DNA of 60,000 bases, taken from the NCBI GenBank assembly GCA_014529385.2, contig CM043944.1, forward strand, positions 62,772,248 to 62,832,247, given 5' to 3'. The position numbers and the translations under genes are program-made. The first letter of the stretch is position 1; every line of letters starts with the position of its first letter. The notes under the pieces are model-generated. The model did no database searches and had not been told where the DNA came from. It was given only the letters and a program-made list of their open reading frames with translations. The DNA comes from Adiantum capillus-veneris (Eukaryota; Streptophyta; Polypodiopsida; Polypodiales; Pteridaceae). Below, piece after piece: positions 1-9,433 of this stretch.

Positions 1-238
1 ACCATTATCACCATTTCTTCATGATAGGGAGGAGTAGAGTAAGTAGGACATCATGATTCAGGATCTAAAGCATTTCATGCATGTACACTTGCTTGGTAGA
101 ATCATTACAAGTTTGTAAAAGACGCAAAAGTGTGGGTGAAAGCCTAATTGAAGTCCAAAAAGTGCTGTGAGTGTTTCTGATAGATCTACAGAGCTTCAGG
201 AGCATTCCTGTCAGGAAAAACTTTAATTTTAAGCCAGG

Positions 239-262
239 AGACATCCTACACGTAGGATGTCT
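239..262. repeat. 24-bp palindrome, copy 1 (one mismatch)
   Basis: Half-site AGACATCCTACA followed by CGTAGGATGTCT. It is self-complementary except for one central pair. Same motif as at 692, 33061, 33346, 33631 and 33907. Confidence 0.9.
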
Positions 263-691
263 ACAGGCCAATTTGGAAGGAATTTTGGAATTTTGAGTTG
301 ACCAGTGTGTCAGGAGGTAGGGTTTACCCTAATTTCAACTCGAAAGTGAAAATTTTGTCATATCTTGACAGGATAAGGCCAGATGGACTGAAATTGCTAG
401 ACATCCTACCCAAATAGTGCCAAAACATTAATTTGAGACCAAAACCATAAGATGGCTGCATGAGCATGTCTTGCATGATATATTGAGTGACTGAAAGGGG
501 TTTCACCTCATTTGGGTAAGAAAATTGGGTTCAAAGCGGGCTTTATCACTTTTGACTGAAAAAAGAAAAAAACAGCAGAAATTTAGGACTTTTGACATCC
601 AAACCAAAATCTAAGCATACCATTGGGTTATTGACATCCAAGGGAAGCTGTGGGACAAATCCAGGCAAAAGCCCAGGCAAAACACAACAGG

Positions 692-715
692 AGACATCCT
701 ACGCGTAGGATGTCT
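692..715. repeat. 24-bp palindrome, copy 2 (perfect)
   Basis: Half-site AGACATCCTACG followed directly by its exact reverse complement, with no spacer. Confidence 0.95.
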
Positions 716-1122
716 ATTGGGGCATACTGCAAAGGAAATTTGACCTGGCCTAGACAGTAAGGCTCCATTTAGCTTAAGGGTTCCAGAACCTCTTTCAGAA
801 GTGAATTTGGACCTTGTTTGTCCATTTGAAGAAGCAAAGATTGAATTCAGACTTTTTCGTGTAAATTGACCAACATCATAGGGAAGTATTGTTCCAGATT
901 AACAAACCTAATCCAGAACATCAGCAGTGTATAAAATACAGTAGCGGTTGAGATTAACTCTCCAGCTATATCAATCATTACTAAGATAACCTCTAGAAGA
1001 TAAATGCTTTGATTCAATTGCCGAAATTAAAACGCTTATTCAGCAACAAAGCAAGAAGTTGTACAGAAACGGACCCATTGCCGAGTGAGTGGTTGGAATT
1101 GTGATAAATTGCACTGAAAAGT

Positions 1123-3940
1123 TTGATGAATTTAAGATCAGGAAGATACATTGTTAGAGACCAGAAGGCGGCAAGTGACCAAGGTAGCTTAGTGTCCACC
1201 GAAGAGAGTGTAACTCAGGCAAGGTTAGATCCGCTAGCACCAATTATTGAGGAAGGTAGTGATACTGACACTTCGTCAGACAAATCTTTCTTCATGATGG
1301 GTAGTCAACAGCCAGGAGGTTTCACCTATGATGGACCTATGCGAGGAGGAAGCACCTCCCAAAATCCTTTGAATGATTCCAGGCTCACTGTGATCTTCTA
1401 AGAAGGAACCAACTCGAGGGGAGCCCTAGTCTATTCTGACTATCGAGGCCGCAAGTGCATTTGTATCGAAGAGAGGCTAGCTCAAAGATTGGAGATAATC
1501 TGAGTGTATGATGATGGAGATAGATTCCGAGACGAAGAGGGGAACCACTATCTAATAGTTAGTAACCCTGAAGATTACAATAGATATGGAGATAATGTGG
1601 TAAAAGGAAAAATGGTTTCAGAAACTCAAGAACCGCCACCAAACATTGATCGGCCCGGAGCTATTTTTATGTACGATAAGAAAACAACTAGGATTCCAAC
1701 TTATAACGAGAAAGTGTGAATCTACAAACATGAGAGTGAGAGTATTGTCTCTTACTTTCACAGCAAAGAACCATATGTAAACGAACTAAGCAAAGACAAG
1801 GTTCTTTACTTATTCTCTTATGAAACTGCTACGGGGAAGGGCATAGGTTTTGTTGATAGATACGGGCAAGAATACCAGCATATTCTCCCAGAGGAAGTAG
1901 AAAGAGCAACAGGTCCAGGAGAATCAACACATGCCCCTGAGGAAATGCGGAGAGCCGTCCACACCCCAAGCAAGTCAACAAATCCATTTTCAGATGAGTA
2001 TGACACTACCTCACATTCCACCAAACCGCAAGCATTCAACAACCAAGACAAACCAGCAAACCATCCATCATTGCAGGCATGGCTTTGACAGAGTGCAAGA
2101 ATGGAACCAGACCAAAACCGAGACGGTTATCAAGACGCACAAGGGCTCAAGGATTTGCAAGAACCACCACACTATTCAAGGTATCAAGTAGAGAGTAAGA
2201 CACAAGGGTCGACCAAGCCTGGAGGACCACCCATGGAACGAGTTCGAAGAGATGAACCACGTCCAACGAGAACCCTTAGAAATGATGGCTTAGGAGCACC
2301 GCTGGGAGAGGAACCAGCCTATTACAGAAGGCCTCAGGAGGTGTATCGACTTGGACAGGGTGATCCAATGATGAGGCTTGTAGATCATCGCAGAATTAGA
2401 CCTTCTCAAGTGCAAACATGGGTAAACAAGAAATACACAGGAAACAGAGACCCAAGAGATCATGTAGCAGCCTTTGTTCGTGTAATTAGAGCCGAAGAGG
2501 TGTTAGATTTTCCTACCCAATTTGCAGGATTTGGACTAACCCTAGAAGATGATGCTGCCACTTGGTTTGACTCGGTAGAGCGTAGAGACTTTGAGTCGAT
2601 GGAGGAAGTGTTTGATGAGTTTATTGAGGAATTCTCTCAAAGGGGAATAGCTCATAATACCGTCTCACAAATCCATAAATTCAAACAGGAAGATGGGGAA
2701 TCTGTATAAAAGGCAGCCCTAAGACTAAAAAGATATGTTAAGTTCTGTCCTGTTGAAGAACTGCCAACTCAGTCCAGACTTATCTTGATATTCATCCAAG
2801 GACTAAGGAATGCAGATCTCCAGAAAGACTTACATATGAAGAGGAGCACGACGTGGAATGAGTTGACCAAGGAGGCTCTGTACCTTGTGGACAATTGTGC
2901 GGTCTACAAAGAAGGGGAGTTCAAAGACCTTGACGACGATTCATCATAACAGCAAAGTGGAAGCAAGTCTTCCAAGACAGCACCAAAAGGAGAAATAGTG
3001 GTAAACCAGGAGCAGCTCGTAGATGAAGTGCTAAAAAAGATTAGCTTGTACGCCAAACCTCAAGCTAAACAGCCCAAGTGGTGTGCTATTGAACAAAAAT
3101 GGACAAACCATGGGACCGAGGAATGCTATTATAACAAGGGATATGTGAGAGAGAGACCTTACGCTCCCCAAGCCCCAGTAGCTTCCCCTCAAGTTCCACT
3201 GATTCCTAGATATCAAGCAGGCAACTTACCAGGACCTGTAGGTGTAGAAAGACCACAACCGGTGTTGGGGCAACAACCACCCCTACCAGGATTACGACCA
3301 GTTGGTATAAGATACACACCAACGATAACTGAATCAGAAGAAAAGGCTTTGGTACCTATGCATGCATATTATGAAGATCCCAATGGATATGTGGCAAACC
3401 CTGTATATTACCCACCAAAAGAGCCCTCGACACCAGAACCATGGAGCATGATAGGGAATCAAGGACCACCAACTGCTGCACAGGCCGCAGGAGAAGGAAG
3501 ATATAGCCTAGATGAATGAACACTGATGCTCATAGCCAATGGAGACATGGGCGGACAAAGACATACTTACCAACAAAGAGGGGCTCAAGGAGCACCTCAA
3601 CAACCCAAGGGACCCTGCTACAAGTGTGGTGGAGACCATTGACTGAGGGATTGTCCTCATGATGAAATCATTAGAGTCAATGTGTATTGCCCTGATTGTG
3701 GAATTACTCATTTGATTCCCAATTTCCCTAAAAACCCGAGCAAAGGAGCCACCTTAAACATGTTAGACACAGTACCTTCCAGTGGAGGATTAGAAAATGA
3801 AACAATCATACCTATTCAGGCTGTAACACGAGCCCAAGCCCAAAGAAGGACGAACGAACCCATAATAGAAGAACCAAAAACCGATGCTCAAAGTTCAGAA
3901 ACGAAAAATCAAAGAAGCACTTGGAAAGCTAGAAAGGCGC
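1123..3940 (+). pseudogene. gag: Gag of element B, 5' part
   Basis: One reading frame runs from ATG 1123 to the A insertion at 3940 (about 939 codons) with eight in-frame stops (1399, 1501, 1717, 2086, 2707, 2947, 3517, 3640) and no frameshift that I can see. The N-terminus (MNLRSGR) is of the kind seen in plant gag proteins. A retrotransposon-gag capsid-like segment lies at about 2400-2900, with the motif ATWFDSVERRDF. A CCHC zinc knuckle (C-x2-C-x4-H-x4-C) lies at about 3616-3657 and is broken by the 3640 stop. The region between them is proline-rich. Gag packages the element RNA into virus-like particles. Coding continues after element A at 15081. Confidence 0.8.
3937..3940. repeat. Target-site duplication of element A, left copy
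   Basis: GCGC immediately before the TG of the 5' LTR is repeated at 15081-15084 directly after the CA of the 3' LTR. Four bases match; a five-base duplication would need one mismatch. Confidence 0.75.
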
Positions 3941-5732
3941 TGATAGCCGTTTTTCGGCTCTCCATAATTTCCATAGTAAGTTACTCCACCCTACCAAATT
4001 CACCCAAACGCTATGGCTATGCCTACCATTTCACTGTACATAGGCGTGTGTGAGTTAGGGGGCTTTTCCCATATCTTCTTAAAAACCCTCAGCTAGCTAG
4101 TCACTGGGCTAGTTGAGCCAAAAAAATAAAAAAAATAAAAAAATAAAAGTATATTATGGCCTTTTTGTGTGTAAATATTTCATTGTATATATGGCCTAAA
4201 TATAGGGATTTTTTATAATTATTTTGGTATTTTTCTTAAATATTTCTACTTAAGTGTGTGTTTTATTAAACCTATGTACACCTTCTTTCATCCTCTTACA
4301 CCATAATTATATTTTTTGCCAATATATACATACTCTAACCTCATATTTTTACTTTATACAAATCACTCCCACATTTTCACCCTCGTGAAAACAAAAAATT
4401 GATTTCTACTCATTGGTTACGTTTATTATATTATTTACTTGCATACCTTTTCTTCTTTCACCCAAAATAATTCAAGGAGGGACCATATCATATCATTCCA
4501 ATATCTTTCCATATCCATAACTCCTCCATATTTTTACTATTATTTTTACTCATTATTCTAACACCATGTGCTCATTGAGCTAAAGTCCATGAATAGTCCA
4601 TACACTAGTCCCACCATGTATATATTTCTTTATTCACCAATAATCCTCCTCCATGCATGGGTCAAGGGCAACTTGGATGCTTTGTATTATAATATGACAA
4701 AAGAGGGGCTCACTCTTGGATGCATTGTACAAATTCAACAAAGGAGGGGGCCACTAAAAGACTTTTGCAGGCATAAAAAACAGGCTTTTTGGTGAGAATT
4801 TTGGCACCTATTGCCACTCTGAATTTGGAGCGGTAGTCAAAAGAGAAAATGTAGCCCACGCTCTGAATAATGACCTCAAATTTTTTCATGATTTTTAGAG
4901 CTACCAGCAGTGAGCTATGATTTTTTGAGTGGACCCCATTCTGCCCACTTTTCTCACAAGTAGCCCTTAGTCTTCTCTCACCCTTCCACACACCTACTCA
5001 CTCTTACACATCCCTCCCTCTCCTTCCCTCACTCAAACCTGCAATTTCCATGGCTTCTCCCACCCTCTTCACCATTACCCTTCTCTCTCATCCCTATAGT
5101 TCTTTTATGAACCTCTATACCCTCTCCATGTCTCTCTCTATTGCTTCTATGTTACAATTTCATTTACCTCTCCTAAAAATATCTAAAATTCAGCATCTTA
5201 ACCATGATAACTTCTGCAAATTGAGGATTTTTCATCAACAAATCCTCTTTTCATCGTGGTGGTCAATTGTGGCGGCGGCGTAAAGAAGCGAAGAAGAAGA
5301 AGAAGACCAACGGTCATTTTTTCCACAATCTACATAAGGGTGAGTTCAAGCTTCTTCAAAGCTTCACCATCTCAATGATTCTCTTTTAATTCACCCCTCT
5401 TCCTTCATCAAATCAACTCATCCTACCCCTTGTAAATGTATCACTAACAATTGTAGTGATTATTACCACTAACAACTAACTTCTCTTGTAAAAATGCACC
5501 CACACTATCAACATATGGAGTAGGCAACCGCACAAGTAAACCAAATTCACTCACTCCCATGGAAGTTTCTCTCCTTTCACCACATCAATAATTCTCTTAC
5601 TTGAGCCCACATCCATGTGACTCAAGAGAAAAGAGAGACCCCATTCTCATTTGAAATTCATAAAAATTCATAATCCTTGATCTTTCCTAATAAAATTGAT
5701 TAGTTTTAATCCTAATCAAGGCTTCTAAAACC

Positions 5733-5740
5733 TATAAATA
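5733..5740 (+). promoter_or_regulatory. LTR TATA box (TATAAATA)
   Basis: TATAAATA sits at the same relative place in all three A-type LTRs of this window (5733, 14226, 58560), roughly 840 bases before the LTR end. Conservation in the diverged third LTR supports it as the core promoter of the element RNA. Confidence 0.7.
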
Positions 5741-6238
5741 GAACCCATTCCTCCTTGTAAAAGACATCACTATACCATTGCACACTAGATTGATCGTACC
5801 ACACGCCAGTTCTATCTTGGTTGTAAAGAGAGAGTAAGCTTTCTATACACCATCACCTTGGTGCATAGAAAAGCTTGAGCTAGTTTGAGTGAGTGCGAGT
5901 AGAAGATATTCTTCCTACCATTGTTGTATCTACCCCAACATCAATGAATTGGTAGTTTTGGGTGCAATTCATGTCCAAAGGCTCACGCTTCTCCTCCAAT
6001 TTGGCTTGGCAAACTCATTCAGCTTCATAAGGTGATTTGTTTCATTGAAGGTTGTTGTTTTGTTGCTTGTGATTCATTGGCTATTGTTTGGCTATCATTG
6101 TAAGAGGGTGGATGGTGAGAGGGCTCCCATAATCCTAAGACAATGTGCTAGTGATGCTATAACCAAATCTTGTCACTTGATTCCTCAAGCTCTAAGTTCC
6201 TTTTTGTGCAAAATATAAAGTTGAAGCTAAGTTGTACA

Positions 6239-6241
<3 letters not shown>

Positions 6242-6305
<64 letters not shown>
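6242..6305 (+). repeat. CT microsatellite in 5' LTR
   Basis: About 32 CT units. Its equivalent in the 3' LTR (about 14734-14815) differs in length and has interruptions, as expected for slippage. Confidence 0.95.
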
Positions 6306-6308
<3 letters not shown>

Positions 6309-6571
6309 TTTTAGTGTGTGAGAGTGTTCCATTGGTGTTAGGGTTAGTGTAAATTCCTTGCTTGTTTGTGGGTTGCTCTAACAATTCTCCTCTTTTGCGT
6401 CCTAGTTCGCTCTTAAACTAGGTGGTGCCCCTTGTGTAGTTGGGATTTGGCTGTGGTTTTGTTGTTTTGGTTTGTGTTGTGTTGTGCCCCAGCCCCATTG
6501 AGCAGCACGGGAGCCTTGAAGGGTGTCTAGAGGTTGCTCTTCTTGTTGCCCGCCCCGGACCGCCTCAATTT

Positions 6572-6587
6572 TGGTGCCCCCACTGAG
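6572..6587 (+). other. Candidate primer-binding site of element A
   Basis: TGGTGCCCCCACTGAG begins four bases after the 5' LTR end. TGG at the start is what pairing with a tRNA CCA end requires. The same sequence, with one change just before it, follows the LTR of the related element at 59406. I cannot name the tRNA with confidence. Confidence 0.6.
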
Positions 6588-6644
6588 GACAGGCTTGTGT
6601 ATGTTTTGTGAAGGCTCAACCTTTAGCATAATCAAGTAGCTTGC

Positions 6645-6875
6645 ATGAATCACGAGAATTTGTATGATTCCTTTATTCCCATTGCAAGGCAAAAGGTACA
6701 CATAATTGTTAGTACTAAGTTGCAATTTCAGCGAGTAATTCGTAGAATTTTAGGTCCCCTTAGGTTGGTAGAGATAAACGCATCAGTAAATCATTTTATT
6801 TTGCCTCTCATTAGGTATGACCTTAGTTTGGACGTCTATATTTTTGTTTTGTTTTATGAATTAGGTCATGCATAG
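6645..6875 (+). CDS. Small conserved leader ORF 1 of element A
   Basis: A 76-codon frame starting ATG 6645, upstream of gag. Its core (ISTK-like start, then F/Q, V, G, R, E, A-S-x-N, I-L-P-L-I-x-Y, S-x-D-V-x-I-F) is repeated in the next frame at 6879-7097, so the two look like diverged tandem duplicates. The same pair, with stops in place, occurs in the diverged element at 59361-59930, where many differences are silent. No known domain. It could be a small protein or a structured leader RNA. Confidence 0.4.
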   Translation: MNHENLYDSFIPIARQKVHIIVSTKLQFQRVIRRILGPLRLVEINASVNHFILPLIRYDLSLDVYIFVLFYELGHA

Positions 6876-6878
6876 ACC

Positions 6879-7097
6879 ATGGATAATGGCCTGGGAATAC
6901 AGGTTTTTCCCTTTCATTTCACTCCACACATTAGAGTAAACATTGCAATTAGTAGAAAAATCCATTTTCAACAATGTATGGTATTCATGTTTGGTGCCCA
7001 AAGAGTAGGAGAAATTCTCGCGTCACCAAACCCTGTCATTCTACCTCTTATTGATTATCATAGGTCATTTGATGTGAATATTTTTATTTTGTTGTAG
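6879..7097 (+). CDS. Small conserved leader ORF 2 of element A
   Basis: A 72-codon frame starting at ATG 6879, three bases after leader ORF 1 stops. It contains the second version of the duplicated module (SRKIHFQQ...GEILASPNPVILPLI then DVNIFILL). It is nearly identical at protein level to 59712-59930 in the next A-type element. It ends 84 bases before the gag ATG at 7182. Function unknown; not recognised as a known family. Confidence 0.4.
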   Translation: MDNGLGIQVFPFHFTPHIRVNIAISRKIHFQQCMVFMFGAQRVGEILASPNPVILPLIDYHRSFDVNIFILL

Positions 7098-7181
7098 AAT
7101 AGATTGCAATTTAGAAAATATTATTGTGTAAATCTTTTAAAGAAAGAAAAAACAAAAACGCGTCACTTTGAAATCAATTCA

Positions 7182-8417
7182 ATGGAGAGCCAACGCCAAA
7201 TGTCTGGATATCCTCTTTTCTTTGGAGAGCCTGGAGAGGATGTAGAATTATTTCTAGCGAATTTCAAGATGTCTTGCCGTATCAAGAGGATAGTAACTGA
7301 TCAAGAACGTGTAGAAATGTTTGAGGTGGTCCTTAGGAAAGATGCTAGCACTTGGTTTTACTCTTTGCCTGAGGAAGTTAAAGGGAATTACACGGAAGTT
7401 TTGAATCGTTTCAAGAAATACTTCTTTGATCTCCAAAACACTCATAAATTATGGCAAGACATTGTTTCTCATAAGCAAAAAGACTTAGATGACTACTACT
7501 TGTACAAGCAAGAGTTTCTACGTCTTTGGGCTCTATGGATACGAAATGTTGCTAACCCTGGTGATGGTGCAGAATTTCTAAAGAAGGAGAGGTTCATAGC
7601 CGGACTCTTTCCTGACCTTAAGGTAAAAGTTGAGGCGGGTGCACCTGCTACCTTTGATGTAGCTGAAACTAGGGCTGTTGAGAAATATAGGAAACTCAAG
7701 TGCTTGAGGGGGGAGTTTCCAATAGAAGGTCTTAGACCCAAAGGTAAGTCACAAGCATCAACATGTAAGGAGCTTCCTGAGGTAACAGCGGAAGTGATTG
7801 AGAAGTTAAATGAATCTTTAAGCAGCTTGTCAATTCACCTTGCACAAGCTGTAGGTCCAAAGGGACAAGCAAAGAAGTCTGAAGAGCGAGACCCACGACC
7901 TAGGAGAGTCTTGCAATGTTGGAATTGCAGTGAGTCTGGACATGGGATGTATAATTGTCCTTGGCCCCGTGGGGATCCAGGGAGACCTAACTTGAATTAC
8001 CCAGTGATGAATGCAGGTGAAGGAACTAGTCAGCAACCACGGCTTATACAAAGGCCAAATGGAGCAATACCACCTCCACAAGGAGTGGAAGGAGTTCCAC
8101 CTTTGCCAGACCCAAACGTGCATGTGGTAGAGGTGACAAATTCAAGAGAGGTTGACATGGAAGCAAATGGCATTAAGCGTGGCCTAGGGAAAGGTAAGGA
8201 GAAAGAAGGAGTTACATCACAAAGTGATCATGGACGAGAAAAGAAGGCAAAGGAGACCAAGGAATCTAAGAGGACTCGACGTCGTATCAACCTCCAAGAC
8301 TTTCCTCTTGGACATGGAATGGCTCCATACAACCTGTTGGAAGACATGAGAGGTAAGGGTCCTGATATCTCATGGCCTCAATTTCTTGCATACGTCCACA
8401 AGTTAGGAGGGATTTAA
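7182..8417 (+). CDS. gag: Gag of element A
   Basis: A 411-residue capsid/nucleocapsid protein. I chose ATG 7182 because upstream in-frame sequence to 7104 has only a TTG start. The capsid-like region is near residues 10-90 (GYPLFFGEPGEDVELFL; ASTWFYSLPEEVKGNY). A CCHC zinc knuckle (CWNCSESGHGMYNC) lies near residue 247. A lysine/glutamate-rich tail follows. The frame is intact. The pol frame starts in the -1 frame and overlaps the gag end by 46 bases. This is either a programmed shift or a one-base loss in an originally fused gag-pol frame; I cannot decide. Confidence 0.88.
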   Translation: MESQRQMSGYPLFFGEPGEDVELFLANFKMSCRIKRIVTDQERVEMFEVVLRKDASTWFYSLPEEVKGNYTEVLNRFKKYFFDLQNTHKLWQDIVSHKQKDLDDYYLYKQEFLRLWALWIRNVANPGDGAEFLKKERFIAGLFPDLKVKVEAGAPATFDVAETRAVEKYRKLKCLRGEFPIEGLRPKGKSQASTCKELPEVTAEVIEKLNESLSSLSIHLAQAVGPKGQAKKSEERDPRPRRVLQCWNCSESGHGMYNCPWPRGDPGRPNLNYPVMNAGEGTSQQPRLIQRPNGAIPPPQGVEGVPPLPDPNVHVVEVTNSREVDMEANGIKRGLGKGKEKEGVTSQSDHGREKKAKETKESKRTRRRINLQDFPLGHGMAPYNLLEDMRGKGPDISWPQFLAYVHKLGGI

Positions 8418-9433
8418 CAAGGGCAGTTAGCACTAGGAGAAAGGTAAAAGAGAGTGTGCCTGTTGTAAAAATTGCACAAGCTGAAATGAATGAGGACATT
8501 ACACCTGTGCTAGATTGTTACATAAAAGGGAGATTGGTTAGGATAGGTCTAGTGGATGGGGGTGCACAAATTTGCATCATGACAGAGGGACTCATGCAAA
8601 AACTAGGCATGCACATCCATGAGACACCTGAAATTAAGGTCAAGATGGCAAACAATAGCAAGGCTAGGTGCATAGGCATTTGTAAAAATGTTTTTGTGGA
8701 GGCCTTTGGCATTAAGAAGGCAGTGGATTTCTATGTCATGTCTACCAAAGGAAATGGTTACCCATTTATCGTAGGGAGACCATGGCTAATGAAAATGCGA
8801 GCTTTGCAGGATTGGGAGAGTGGAAAGCTAATTTGCAGGAACGACAATCATAAGAAGGTTGTCTTTGACATGAAGGAGCAACGCAAAGAGGAGCTCCATG
8901 AAGAATCATCTCAAAGTGAGACGGAAGAAGGTTGGACCGATAACACTTCAGAAGAAGAAAGTAGCGGCAGCATTACTGAAGAGGAGTCTTCCATCGAAGT
9001 CAGGTTTAAGCCAACCAACCAAGAGACCTCTTGTCAAGGTTTGGAGGAGGTAAGTTCCCAAGAGAACCAAAAAGTGGAAGATGAAAGAATGCTAGAAGGT
9101 ATGCTATCTACAACACTTACAAAGAATGAAAGAGAGGAGTTCAAATGTGTGCTAAGGAAATTTCCTAGGCTTTTTGCTAAAGACTACCCCGATGTGCGTG
9201 GAGTAGATGCTGTTCAACACAAAATTGAGTTGAAGCCAGAGGCCACACCTAAGGCTCAGAAGCTACGAAGGCTAGGAGTCATCAAGGAGCAGGCTTTACT
9301 CAAGGAGGTAAGAAAGCTTCTAGCAGCAGGTTTCATTTATCCAGTGGAGAATTCAGAGTGGGTCTCTCCCATTGTTGTCACTCCTAAGAAAAACGGAAAG
9401 TGGAGGGTGTGTGGATTACCGTCCACTCAATGA
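8372..9433 (+). pseudogene. pol: Element A pol, protease and RT N-terminus
   Basis: A retropepsin-like segment has the active-site sequence VDGGAQI where D-[S/T]-G-A is usual, so the second residue is Gly. The partner motif IVGRPWL follows about 65 residues later. An acidic linker comes next, then the RT start (WVSPIVVTPKKNGKWRV). The frame breaks at about 9408-9412, where the family's V-C-V-D-Y would need two more bases (a GT lost from a GT repeat). The continuation is readable in another frame until a TAA at 9507. Protease would cleave the polyprotein; this copy cannot make full-length Pol. Confidence 0.85.

Larger units (their letters stand above)
1..1122 (+). other. Leader/non-coding region of element B
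   Basis: No convincing coding sequence. The stretch holds two copies of the element's palindrome (239-262 and 692-715) and a related non-palindromic sequence, GACATCCTACCC, near 400. The same GACATCCTACCC recurs near 33765 in the 3' spacer. It ends at the gag start ATG at 1123. It is probably the untranslated leader between the unseen 5' LTR and gag; I cannot see the primer-binding site. Confidence 0.5.
3941..6567 (+). repeat. 5' LTR of element A
   Basis: Starts TGATAGCC and ends CCGCCTCA; matches 12466-15080 nearly end to end. It contains a TATA box at 5733 and a long CT microsatellite at 6242-6305. Open frames inside the LTR (for example 4568-4795) are not gene-like. Confidence 0.95.

Noticed and set aside
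4568-4795. Frames inside the A LTRs (also 13059-13403) as genes
   Set aside because: They differ in length between the two LTRs because of small indels and have no protein-like composition.
8372-8417. Programmed -1 frameshift between gag and pol of element A
   Set aside because: Possible, but I see no clear slippery site, and a one-base loss in an originally fused frame explains it equally well.
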